Shown here: piece after piece, positions 48,102-60,300 of the stretch
How the letters are laid out: every line of letters starts with the position of its first letter
How positions within the stretch are numbered: position 1 is the stretch's first letter
From: Alnus glutinosa
Lineage: Eukaryota; Streptophyta; Magnoliopsida; Fagales; Betulaceae
Direction of reading: 5' to 3'
Assembly: GCF_958979055.1 (NCBI RefSeq)
Contig: NC_084887.1
Span: forward strand, 36,992,620 to 37,056,619
Length of the DNA stretch: 64,000 nt
Made by a program: the position numbers and the translations under genes
Notes under the pieces: generated by a model
What the model saw: the letters and a program-made list of their open reading frames with translations, nothing else
Database searches by the model: none
What the model was told of the DNA's origin: nothing

Positions 48102-48471
48102 AATGAAGTGTTTGATGCACAACACTTTGCATATGTCCTATTAATGAGTCTTATTGTGTGTAAATATTATGCACCAAAGTGGTACGTAAAAATCCTTTTC
48201 CATTTTTTTTAACGGGACATGGTAAAAAAATTTAGACTTGTTATTTACTCAACTTATATACAACGATTCATATAAGGATTGTTGTGAACAACAGCACAAG
48301 TTATGCAGAAAAATGATTACACAATCCAATGAACTCCCCACAATCCAAACGGAAGCTCAATAAGAGTCAGACGATGACGTGGCACGTTAACAGATAAGAC
48401 GTACACGTATACATTCGCTCACGAGGTAGCACAAGCTGGACAGAGACGTCACAGAACAATCGGGATTTTGA
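46907..48471. other. 3' flank of GC6 and spacer before glucuronokinase
   Basis: GC6 3' UTR, then AT-rich DNA. Two related stretches occur: about 47150-47330 (ACATTTAACAATGTACATAATG...CATTTTACTTGAAATGGAGAGGACC) and about 47535-47680 (AATAAATGTATATAGTGTCA...CATTTTAAGTAAAATGAAAGGGACC). They look like copies of one repeat. A T-run lies at 48080-48102. The last 120 bp are GC-richer and probably hold the glucuronokinase promoter. Confidence 0.5.
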
Positions 48472-51400
48472 ATGGATGCAAAAGGAGCTTCGCCGGATTC
48501 CACTTCGTCGGGTGCGATCGAGCACAGGGCCCATGCGAGGGTGGGACTGCTCGGGAATCCTAGCGATGTGTACTTCGGCCGTACGATCTCATTCACGCTC
48601 GGTAACTTCTGGGCCTCCGTGCGATTGGAGCCGTCCGATGAGCTCGTCATCAGGCCCCACCCCACCCACGATTTCGTCCACTTCCGATCCCTCGATCACC
48701 TGGTCCACCCTCTCTCTCAAATTGTACCTACATTTGCGTAATTGTGTATGTATGTGTCTTTGTTTTGGTTTGATGAGCTTGATCTGCAATGTTCTTGCTT
48801 GGAAATTGGAAGATCTATGTTCTTGAATTATGGATAATTTTGTTTTTGTTAAGGGATATATTGATTTTGGTATTGCATGCAATCTATAAGAAGCTCGAAT
48901 TTATAGCTACATTTCGCTTAATGAAAGTTTCATTTTTTTTTTTTTCTCGCAAAATCGTGCTTGCGTTTTTGTTTATATTCGAATGCGTTTTAGACTCGAT
49001 GAGTAGCTCGTATTTGTTATTACTTTTTATTTTGTTTTATCGAATTTGATCAAATTCCAAGTTAGATCTTGATGCGTGGGATTTGAAATGATAGAATTAA
49101 AGGTCCATTTTTTGATTTGGTGATGATTTTGATATTATTATGGGTTTGAGCGTATAGTTTTTTTTTTTTTGTCTACGAGTGTGTAGGCTTTATACACACA
49201 TACATATGAAGAATATTGTGGCAGTATACATTTGTCTTAGTCCTTGTACACGATGCAAATGATTGTGAATTTTATGAGGGTTAAAAATTTGCTCTTTCCT
49301 TTGTTTACAGGTGAGTCGGTTGAATAACGAAGGTTATTATGGAGGTGTACGATTACTTATGGCAATTTGTAGAGTTTTCCATAATTATTGCAAAGATAAC
49401 AAGATTGATATTCATGGGGGAAATTTCACTCTATCATATGACACTAATATCCCACGCCAGGTAGAGCTTTAAACCCGTTCTACAAGAGATCACTTACCAC
49501 TTTTTGTGAAAATCATTATGTGAATTGTCATACACAATTCTATGTTTTTTTTTTCCTTGTATTCCTATGTTTGTGAAATTTACTGTTTTTTACATGTCTT
49601 TTCTGTTGGCATTGAGGTTTATGATCCATTTATTTAATTCTCCTGCTGGGTAAAATGATAAGGAGTAACAGGTATACGCCCTTAGAAAGATTGCTCGTGT
49701 TGAATAAAATTCATCTTTGTTGCAAATTCTGATTTTCTTTTGCCATGGCATTTGGTTAGGGAAGTCCAATATGCCCTGGCATCGAGATTCCCAGGAATGT
49801 GATGCCTATGAATCTGAATGTCCAGACATCTAATCATGCCATGTTTGGTTTGATTAAAAATTTGATAAGATACCATCCATACCTCAAGAACTGTTATTGA
49901 CACATATTTTTGCTTGTGGAGAAAACTAAACTGCAAGTATATTTCCCTTCCTGATTTTGTTGCAAAGTTTGTAGATGACTTTTTTTTGCCCGTATGTCTT
50001 GTATTTCCTTCTGTTAGTGTAATTACTATTCTTTTCAATAGGAGTAGTAGTTGTATGGGCTTTATATTTGACTCTTCTGATATTGCAACATGTGGCTTAA
50101 GTTATAATTTTGACATTTCAGACAGGACTTTCAGGTTCGAGTGCTATTGTATGTGCTGCCCTAAGCTGCCTCCTTGACTTCTACAGAGTTAGGCATTTGA
50201 TTAAAGTAGAGCTCAGGCCTAATCTTATCCTCGCTGCAGAGAAGGAACTTGGAATTGTTGCCGGTCTCCAAGACCGGGTGGCACAGGTTTATGGGGGCCT
50301 TGTTTACATGGTACGTGATTTAAATTTTTAACGCAGGTCATGCACATCTGATGGATAAAAATTGTAATGAATGGGATATTTATATTTCCTTCTGTAGGAT
50401 TTTAGCAAGGAATACATGGATGACTTGCGGCATGGCATCTATACGCCCATGGATATTAGCCTTCTCCCGCCTCTTAATCTGATCTATGCTGAGAATCCTA
50501 GTGATTCAGGGAAGGTTAGCATCGAACCATAGCTTTGTTTTCCTTTCTAACTTATATATATATATATATGTAAAAATTATTATTATTATTTTAAATATTT
50601 TTTAATATGGGTCATCATTCTCATCCTGATGGATGGGGGTGGAGCTAGCATTTCAAATTTGGGGGTAAAATTTTAATTTGCAAAGGATTATAATAGTATT
50701 TTTTATGAAAAAATTGGGGGAAAACATGGTAGCTTGGGGTGGGCCCCCCAAGCTGCCATGTAACTCCGCCCCTGCATGTGATGGAGTTATGCTTAATTTC
50801 CAAATTCTCAATTGCACCTGAGATAGTCTTCATGCTAAAGAACGGGCATGCTATAGTTTTTCTTTTCTGTCACTTTTTCAGACAAGTTGCATATCCCACA
50901 TTTTTTCCTACATCGCTAAGTATCTGGTTAAAGGGGAGCAGTAATCCTTGCAACTTGGTTTGATGGTCTTATCACCCATTTCAATGCTTAAAAAGGAAAA
51001 GAACTTCCGTCAAAACAATAAGTTTAATACTTTTCACATCTTAACTACTTTTTGTTTCAGTTCTCTATAATTTCGTGAGATTTCTATTTTTGTTTGTTTA
51101 TTGTCTATTTTCATGCCCAATATGTAAAGAACATACAATCTTTCTAATTGGTTGATAATATCCATTGCAAACATATGCTTTTCCAGTGTTGCACTATCTT
51201 TTGATTACTTACCCTCTCTTTGGGATTTTTTTTTGAGAGAGCACAAGAGAGTATGCTATGGTGATATAATGTTAAAACTCTTGCAGATAACCTTAATGTG
51301 TAATATCACGCATTGGTTTGGTCAAGGGATTACACTGCCATCTTTCTCTGTCAACAATTTCAGTTGAAAGCTAGTTCATTAGGCATTAAGTTATAAACTT

Positions 51401-52127
51401 CAACTACCATTATAAGAATGCAAAGTGGAGAGTGTACCAGAAGTGAGCTAGCTGCTTCATGAAAGTGAGGTTTCTAAAGAACCCACTAGTCTATAACAGG
51501 AGTGCCTCCCCTTATGACCGTCCTGCAATTGTAATCATAGTTAACACATTTGTTAATGCAGGTCCACAGTACTGTGCGCCAAAGGTGGCTTAATGGTGAT
51601 GAGTTTATAATATCATCAATACTAGAAGTTGCAAATATAGCAAAAGAAGGAAGAACAGCATTACTAGAAAAGGACTATTCCAAACTTGCAAAACTCATGA
51701 ATCGTAATTTTGATATTCGAAGGTAAGAAATTTCTAAAACTCGACAGTTAAAATCACATGTGAGAAGCCACTGATTATTATAATTCTGACTCGAGATTGC
51801 CCAATTCCACCCTATTGATGCACTTTTGTTTTCATATCGGTACGGATGATGAGAGTAATATCATTATTTTGAATATTGTACAGGAGCATGTTTGGTGATG
51901 ATGCCCTTGGTGCTTTAAATATAAAAATGGTGGAGGTTGCTAGAAAGGTGGGTGCTGCGTCGAAATTCACTGGTAGCGGAGGAGCTGTTGTTGCATTATG
52001 CCCTGATGGACCTTCACAAGTAAAGCTTCTGCAGGATGGATGTCAGAAAGCTGGTCTGATTGTTGTACCAGTAGAAGTTGTTCCTTCTTGTCTAAATGCT
52101 GATGAGCTTCAAACCCTAAAAAAATAG
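48472..52127 (+). CDS. GLCAK: glucuronokinase
   Basis: This GHMP-family kinase phosphorylates D-glucuronic acid at C1. A pyrophosphorylase then makes UDP-glucuronate, the salvage branch (from myo-inositol) that feeds cell-wall pectin and xylan synthesis. It is cytosolic, and no signal peptide is seen. Six exons: 48472-48723, 49311-49460, 50122-50310, 50398-50514, 51562-51722 and 51884-52127, giving 370 residues. The sequence follows Arabidopsis glucuronokinase as I recall it: [19 protein letters not shown] near the N-terminus, the GHMP glycine/serine motif TGLSGSSAI at 135-143, [19 protein letters not shown], and the C-terminal [10 protein letters not shown] at about 317-326. All junctions are GT-AG and in frame. 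The first donor (ATT|gtacct) is the weakest. Confidence 0.93.
50633..50775. mobile_element. small TIR element in glucuronokinase intron 4
   Basis: GGGGGTGGAGCTAGCAT on the left and ATGTAACTCCGCCCCTGC on the right are imperfect inverted repeats. An inner palindrome is centred on TAGCTTGGGGTGGGC and CCCCCCAAGCTGCCATG. Non-autonomous. Confidence 0.5.
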
Positions 52128-54903
52128 GGACTCGGAAGCAAAGGCTACCTCTAGCCTCTCCCTAAACCCTAAAATTCGTGTTGAATCTTCAATATTTTTT
52201 TTTTTCATGTTGATGCCTCATTTTTGACATATCCAATAATGAAAGAGCATCAACTCATTTCAATAAAGTAACTTAAGTAAGGGGAGGATCTCCCCCCTCC
52301 ATCTGGATAAGGATTCTCTACAATTTCTTTGAAATTGTAGATTCTCAAATTATATTAATTTAAATCATTTCATGTATCACTCGACATGAAAGATGTTACC
52401 TATTAAAAATGCGACATGTTAACAAGAAGAATTTAATATATTTTACTTTGAATTTTAATCTCATTCATCCTAGTTTTTCTAAGGGGCGCATCTTCCAATG
52501 TAAATAGATGCCAAACTTTTGGATTGAAATTTCCTATTGCAAGGTTCACTTACTTTTAGCAGATGGGCCCTATATCCTAGACTGTTAGAACAAGTATACT
52601 TTGGCTGTCAGCCCTTGTGTTGGAAACGGGTCCTCTCCATTTCATTCCGGTTAGGGAAATAACAAGGGGTTAAATTGTCATTTTAATTTTTTAGACAAAT
52701 TTACACCTTGTTTTTTCACTAATCGGCTCCTTTTCATTTCATTTGAAATAGAGATGATCCGTTTGCTATATCTATGGGGTTGTCAAGCAATTCGGACAAC
52801 CAAATTGTAGGCTGTCTTTATCCCAAATTTTGCAGTCCCAACTGTTCAATTAACTTTCTAATTATAACGCCAAGAGGTCCTTTCACCATACAATAGCACG
52901 GAATTAAAATACTTTCCCTTTAATATAATTTTTTTTTTAATAATTATTAGCACACACTAAAATCCCCTGGAGTATGCAGTTTCACCACCGATAAATGAAT
53001 TTTAGCTCAAGTAACCTTACAAATACAACGACGCAACAATCAAGGTCGTGAAAATGACACCACCTTTTCCAAACGTGGTGTTCAACAATCATGGCATTCT
53101 GAAAGTTGGAGCCAGAAATTGTGTTGAGTGAGGACAATTTTTACTAGGAAAAGAAAGGCCATTTGGAAGCATCTCATTATGTCTACTTTTCTACCATTTC
53201 TCCATTTTATGGGTGTAGATCTCCTGCAATTTGAGCGCCCGGGTTGTAGTGCTGCCTAGGATTAGTAGAACTCGCAACTTTCTTTTAATTTTGAAATGTG
53301 GATTTAAATCCAATGCTGACAAAGCAATAAAGCTACTCTATTGCACGGATCCTTAATCCCTGACGGCTGACATGGACAAGTAGTCAATACAAATCTCTCT
53401 AATGGTGTTCAACGTTGAGATCATAACCTGTATTTTACAAGAGTCACAGCACATTCCCAAAAGAATTTGTTGGGTTCCCAAACTTGCGCAAATAATCGAT
53501 GGTGCCTCAAAAATCAACCTCTGATCAACATGCATTGGAAGTAATTTGTTGTGACAATAAACTTTTATAACTGGCCTCTCAATTCACAAAGTGACACCAC
53601 AAATTAGGATGTTGAGTTGTAGGATATAGACGACTGTTGTTGGCTAAACAATTACTTGTAATTAATTTACTCCTCTCAAAATTGATTCTTCCACCTCTTT
53701 ATTTGCTTTCTATAGAAGTCAGGCCAACGAAATTAGGATCTGAATCCCTAACAATTTGCTGCCTAGATTACTTAACAAGTGGTGGATTGCCCAAGACTTG
53801 CTCGGACAAGTGAGACTTATAGGAGGTCCCTCACTAGCAATTCGGACAACAAAATTGCCGAAAATTTCTATCCAACAAGTTCACCTAGAGATCCTTCGAC
53901 ATTACCTCTCTTCTTTGCATGTGTCTGCATACTTTTTGTATAGCCTTGTACTCATTTTGTCTCGGTCTTTTAGTTATAAATAAACTATCGTCCCTTTCGA
54001 AGGAGAGAGAGAGGGAGAGAATCCTTACGTCGAAGGGTTTTTTTTTTATTTTATTTTTATTTTATTTGGATTTGACCAAAGACAGATATAAATTGGAGTA
54101 TGATAAGAATTCTGAAATCCCAAAAAACTGCAAAAATTACTTAATTAGTTAAAATTGAACTAGGTATACAATCTTTCACACCATGATCCAGGGAAGGAGT
54201 TCAATTTTTAGTTAAATGATCGAAAAATAAGATATGGCTTCTTATGCTTCAGTAGCAAAGATTAAGTATGCCAATTTCATAATTGTAAGGAGAAAAATTG
54301 GTTAGCCTATGGTAGCCAAACTTCCAACAAGGCAACAAGAGCTAGGAACCAATCACCATATGCCTTTTACACTATAAGATCACCAAGGAGAAAATCAAGC
54401 TGTTGCCATGAAACCTCCAAAGAACCTTATTCAACAATCATATCCCTTTCCCCATGGACTACATTGACCTTTCTAGAAAAAGAAAAAGAACCAAAACAAA
54501 AAAGAATATCTAAAAAGCTTGATCAAAACTCCTATAGAACTCATAAACCCATAAACAGCATACCACAAAGTTTGATGAGAAACTATGCTTCATTTAGGTT
54601 ACTTCAGGACACAATTTTCTCACCCTAGTCTCTAGGCATTCTCCATCTTCTGTCCATTCATTAGATGGTTAATTCAATTACCAACTTCTACTAAATCACA
54701 TGATCTAAAAAAAAAAGCAAACCAAAAAATCACCCTATCTGTCTGAAACTAGAATATTTCTACATGACAACAAATTACAGTAGTATGGCCTTCTTGGAGC
54801 ACTAAAGTTACTGTTACAGGTGAAGATCAAACATACCAGAGGAAGACCCGACTTCAATTTTTTTTCTTCTTTCCAGAGAAGATGTTAACCATACAGAAGA
54901 AAT
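52128..54903. other. spacer between convergent genes
   Basis: 2.8 kb between the 3' ends of glucuronokinase and the minus-strand gene. I see no exon or defined element. There is an ATTCGGACAAC motif at about 52791 and 53839, and a short GAGA run near 54003. Confidence 0.5.
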
Positions 54904-56200
54904 TCAATCATCACAAAGTGATGCAATGAGCTCATGCGGTGCAGCCCAGATTGGAAGATTGATTAGAGACTGATTCAACTGCTCCTCTTGTGCATTGCAC
55001 ATTGCTTCTGCTACATCACATAAATTCGATACATCACGAACTATCGCTTCCTGGGCTTCTACCTGCGTTGTCAAGACCCAAGGAATTAGGATATTGTCAG
55101 AATCGAGTTCAACCAAAGAAGCCCCGGTTTTAGACTTGAACAATTTGAAAAGCCTTAAAGCAGCTCTGTGTCTTTATCTCAAAAAGACTAAATCTCTCTT
55201 TGCACAACTTTTTATCTCTGTTCTGTGGCTAACATGGTGTAAGGAAAAGAAAAGGGCTTATTTTTATTTATTTATTTATTTATTTTAATTTTGAAGAATA
55301 GTACATAATCTTGAAACTCGAAGGCAATTATTCTTGAGGCACATTTATGTACTTGAATATAAGATTCAAATTCTTGTATGACCAACATCTAACAAAGGTT
55401 AGATTTAGGGAAAATAGGGTTTAATAAAAAAAAAATTAACTCATTAAGAAAAGGACCTAATATAATAAAGAGCTCTAAAAGTGAAGGAATATGTTATCTT
55501 AAGCAGCAATTCTTCAACAAGAACAAGAAATTAGGAGCAAAATTAAACAAAACCCTAAAGATCGTGTTTGGTTGCTCAGGAACTGAAGAAAAGTAAAGAA
55601 AAAAGGGGAACCCTTTTGAATCGTATTCTCAATTTTGTTCGGTTTTCCAAAGACAACAAAAACTTCGGCTTAACTTAGCCAAATAGTAGCAATTCAAAAA
55701 ACCTACAAGACCCAAATTTTCAATTTTCTTCTTTTTTCCCACATTTTCGCACCAACCAAACAACCCACAAGCAGATAACCTAACAAAAACATGAACCCTG
55801 AAACCTGCAAGAGAAGCTCGTCCACCAGCGACCCATCAACGAACTCCGGCAAAGGCAAAGCACCCAACGACGCGGTTTGCTCGTGTCCTTCTCGTTCTCT
55901 TTGTTCCTGCTGTCGAATTCGACTCTGATCCTGACTGACACGGGCTTTCTCCTCCATTGCACGTAACATGTTCGACAAACGTTCCCACTGGTCGATCTCC
56001 CTCTGGTATTGTGCTTTCAGCTTCAGCAGTGTCCTCCTCTTACGCTCCCTCCGGCTCCTTTCATCCGCCTGGGGATCCACGTTGGCTTGATCCGCCGCCG
56101 CCGGGTCGAGTCTGCGCTTCTTGCGCTTGTAGACGAAGCCATCGTCGTTATAAAGCTCCCACTCCTCGTCGGCATCCCGAGACGTGGCCGCCGAGTCCAT
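54904..56200 (-). CDS. small conserved plant protein, function unknown
   Basis: Two exons. Exon 1 is 55805-56200 (132 codons, starting MDSAATSRDADEEWEL, donor CAG|gtttca) and exon 2 is 54904-55062 (acceptor AACGCAG|GTAGAAGC, ending ASLCDD). The product is 184 residues. The N-terminal part has a basic cluster (YKRKKRRLD, a possible nuclear signal), then a charged helix from about residue 45 to 110 rich in Arg, Glu and Gln, probably a coiled coil. The C-terminal part has AIVRDVSNLCDVAEAMCN and LINLPIWAAPHELIASLCD. I believe it corresponds to the unknown protein next to GC6 in Arabidopsis (At3g27520), from memory. No enzyme motif seen. The splice is supported by frame and by the continuous helix. 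Confidence 0.75.
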
Positions 56201-57349
56201 GGCCCAAGCGCGCGAATTATAGACAAAACTACTCCATACAAGTGAAAAAAACGAGTACCCAAAATGGGAAATTCAAAAGAATAGGAATTGAGAGCGAGAC
56301 CGAGAGCCCGCGGGAGTGGATATTTTGGTGTGCTTATATAAATATTAATCGCGCTTCACTTTTTTCAGTTGATAAGGCCCCCACCACTTGTACGCACCGC
56401 AAGTTTTGAAATTTTGTTTAAGAGTTAAGTAGAGTTTTACTACTTACGGTAACAAATAGTAGCTCCAGCCTTCGGGTATAAAAATTGATTGAAATTTTTT
56501 TGTGCTAAGAGAAAATATAAATAGGTTAGGTTTTTAACTCAATTTTCGTTTAAAACTTTGAGGAAACCCTTGCCACACCGCTTACTAAAAAAAATAAAAT
56601 TAAATACTTTTTTTTATTTTGTGTGGTTTAAAGACTTTATTTTTTATTCTTTGTGGTTCATTTCATATCGTATATAGTATCTTGTTCATGGCTAAAGACG
56701 GAGATGATACATCTGTCCAACTTTCTTCCAAAAATTGACAGAAGCTCACGTCGCACACCTTAAAAAATCGACACATGTTTTTTTGCATAATTAAAACTAA
56801 AAAACCAAAAATAAGAGAGTTTCAAAAAAAAAAAAAAAAATTCTTGAAACAAAAAAATTAAAAAATAAAGAGGAGGGATGAAGTCACCCTCATAACCTCA
56901 TAACCTGTCTGGGAGTAATCAAACCACCTTCAAATAGCAAAATGAGAGTGGCCAAAACCAACCCCAATATAGAGATGGTTCGGCCACTCTAGATCGGTTA
57001 TAGAATGGTTCAAATACTCTTATTTCTTTTCTTTTTTCAAAAAGTTTTTTTTTTTTTTTTTTTTTTTGTATTTTAATTTTTAATTATACATAAAAACACA
57101 TGTCGATTTTTAAAAGCATGTAACGTGAATTTGCGTCAATTTTTAGATTGAAATTGGATGAATGTATTATCTATTTCTTTAGCCATAATCATGATACTAT
57201 CTATCATACGAAATGGACCACCGTGAAAAAATAAAGCGGCACCAAACGTACAATACAATTTACAAAGCATCCATCCACTGCAAAAACATGCTAAAACCCA
57301 CACCCCAGACAACACCAACCTGACATTAGCATCATCATCAATCACACCA
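56201..57349. other. divergent intergenic region
   Basis: Shared upstream region of the minus-strand gene and TruB. It has poly-A and poly-T tracts (56825-56840, 57047-57067) and GAGTGGCC/GGTTCGGCCACTC repeats near 56945-57000, which look like a TE remnant. The TruB promoter should lie within the last few hundred bases. Confidence 0.45.
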
Positions 57350-60300
57350 ATGGCGAAATCGCTCTCTGTAATCCGCTCCAGACTCATGGCCTCCTCCTTA
57401 ACGCGAATACTCTCTCTTTCACTACCCAAACCTCTCAACAAAGCCTTCTTTTCACCAACTCCCTCTTCGCTCTCTTTCTCCACCACATCCACCCCATACC
57501 CTCTTCAGTACGATATGATCGTCAACCGCCCGGCAACTCAGTCCCAGCCTCGCCGCCGACCAGCCCGAGGCGGAAAATCCGACTCACCCAACTCGGACTC
57601 ACCCGAAAGACCCGTTTCGGAATTGGGCTTTGAGGACTGGGTGGATAGAAAGCTGTTATCAGAGAGTGAAACAAACCGCCCCAGTTCGGAAAACTTGGAA
57701 ATGAATAAGTCTATGAGGAAGTACTACAATAAGAGGAAGAAGAGAATGTATGGGTCGGAGTCGGATGAGGACGATAAGCGAAACGAGGAGGGGTTTGTGG
57801 AGCTGAAGCCTGAGGTGGTGGAGTTCAATACGTTGCATAAGAGAGAGGAGGAATTGTATTTCTACGATACGTTTGCCTACCCGTGGGAGAAGGAGAAGCA
57901 TTACAAGATGGTGTACCAGTTGGAGAAGAAGTACTTTCCTGAGCAGTGCCTCGACAAGGCGTTTCTTGAACCCGGCGAAGAGAATGCGAGTAGTGTGAAG
58001 GGGAAGGGGAAGGTCAAGGTCAAGGTCAAGGTGAAGAAGAAAGATGGGGATGGCGATGACGGAGTGGATGGTAAGAAGTTGGTATTTTTTGAAGAGGGCA
58101 GGGAGGAATTGACGAAGAAGGATGCGAGTAAGGATGTTACGGAGAAGAAGGTGGAGGAGTTCTTTAAGTGTTTGAAGAAAGTTCCCAATAAGGATGGTGA
58201 AGTTGGGAATGGGGAGCCGTTCCTCGTGACAAGGAGTGCTGGGCTTCCGCCGCGATGGGATGGTCCGTGTGGGACGGTGGTGTTGGTGAACAAACCCAAA
58301 GGTGAGTCCATAGCTTCATTGTGGCATTGGAGATATGTATGGTCATTAATTATTATTTGAAGAGTTTGAAACATGCTGTGATTGACAAAAATGTTGGAAG
58401 TAAAACTTTTGAACTCTAGTATATTTCCAAGTTAAGGGTGGTAAGTTATTGGACATAAGAAATGATAAGAGCGCTACTAATTATAGTGGGGAGTGAGAAT
58501 GATTATTGTTATTGAAGAAAGAAACTATAGGGAAACTTATTGGGAGTTACAACAATTGGCCTACAACTACAAAAGTTTGAGATATATAAATCCAACTTAT
58601 TATTAACAATAAAAGGTATTGGCTTCAGTTGAAGGTGCTGCGAGTGCAAGGGGAAGATGGAATGGATGTTCGTTGGGATACTAGGAAATCTCATTTGCCT
58701 ATAATTTACAAGAAACTAAGGCCTCCATAGAATACGCAATGGATTATGGTCCATTCATTGTTTACCCAATTGGGGATTAACAGGCCGATTCATCTAAATT
58801 CTCAAATCTCTTAATGAGCCTGTTCTTGAAATTTTCTTTGAAGTTACAAGTAAAATTCTGAATTTAGGTATCTACAAGTAAAATTCATCTAAAATTCTCA
58901 AATCTCAAAGTTCTTTCATTATTCAGAATATAACAATATCATATTGCAAGACAGGATGGACTTCATTTACAGTTTGTGGAAAGCTGCGTCGCCTAGTAAA
59001 AGTGAAAAAGGTGCATTTTTGCTAGTACATCTACATGTAGGTACGCCTTCTGTGAATGCTCCTCTAACATCTTCTTTTTTTTTTTTTGAGTTGCAGGTAG
59101 GGCATGCTGGAACCCTTGATCCAATGGCAACTGGTTTGTTAATTGTATGTGTTGGTAAAGCCACTAAGTTGGTAGAAAGGTAAACATTTTAATGTTTCAA
59201 TTTAGAATAGTATATTGCTTATTACCCGAGGGATTTTTTGGACAAGCTCCATACTTGGGTGCTGAAACCTATTATTATTTTTTTCCTCTTTTGAATTTAC
59301 ACTGATGAAGTTTCTCAGTAGGCTTTGGAATGTTTGTACGGCAGATATCAAGGTATGATTAAGGGTTATAGTGGAGTATTCCGCTTAGGGGAGGCCACTT
59401 CAACTTGGGATGCTGATTCACCGGTGTGTTTATCTCTTCTGGATAACCACTATTCATTATCTTCAACTTATATGCACGGTGGTATTATTTTATGAAGAGG
59501 TTGCTTTTGTTGATAAACTGCCTACTGTGTCAGCAACATAGAATGAGTGTGAGGTATAACTGAGAAAACAGAGCAAATAAAATATAACTTGTTTTTAGCT
59601 TCCATAGTAACAGTGTTCTCATGTAACTGAAGCATGTGTATTCAGTAGCAAAGAAGCCTTAAGGGTCTGCTAGATGCTTCATAAGCATATAAGACCATCA
59701 ACATTAGAGATAGGAGCACATGCAAGGTAAAGATAAAAGATTTTGCACTGATTTTGTGTAAGCATACAAATGATTTGCAACAAGGACACTGTTGTGAGTT
59801 GTGACTTTCAATATAGGCAACAAGGTATTTATATGCATATTCACATTGAGAAATGGAATTCATGGACAGCCTATAATGCAATGATATCATCCAGCATGCA
59901 GAACCAATTTCCATTTTACCCATGTGCATAATTGCATCTCAACTGTGGTTAGACTCTTTCTTGAGATGCTCTGGTGGGATGATCTTCTAGTGTTTCTATA
60001 GAACATTAGAACTGTTCTTGTTTATCACTTATTGAGATTTACTTCATACTTGCATATGGTCCAGATTTTAACTCATGGATCACGCTCTTGTGTAGGTCAT
60101 TCAGCGGGAGCCTTGGGAGCACATCAAAGATGAGGACATAAAGAAAACTGCTGCATCCTTTTGCGGAGAAATTTGGCAAGTTCCCCCAATGTTCTCCGCC
60201 ATCAAAGTAAGTGTTTCTGCCAAAATCAGTAATGGATCTATATGCTGACAGATCCTTGGTTTTCTATTCTTATCTTGTCTTTGTTCAGAGGATATTGGAT

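Noticed and set aside
56009..56409. Plus-strand frames over 55957-56409
   Set aside because: Antisense of the small two-exon protein's first exon and its leader.
57901..58374. 157-codon minus-strand open frame
   Set aside because: Antisense to TruB exon 1, low-complexity Ser/Pro/Thr product; a shadow.
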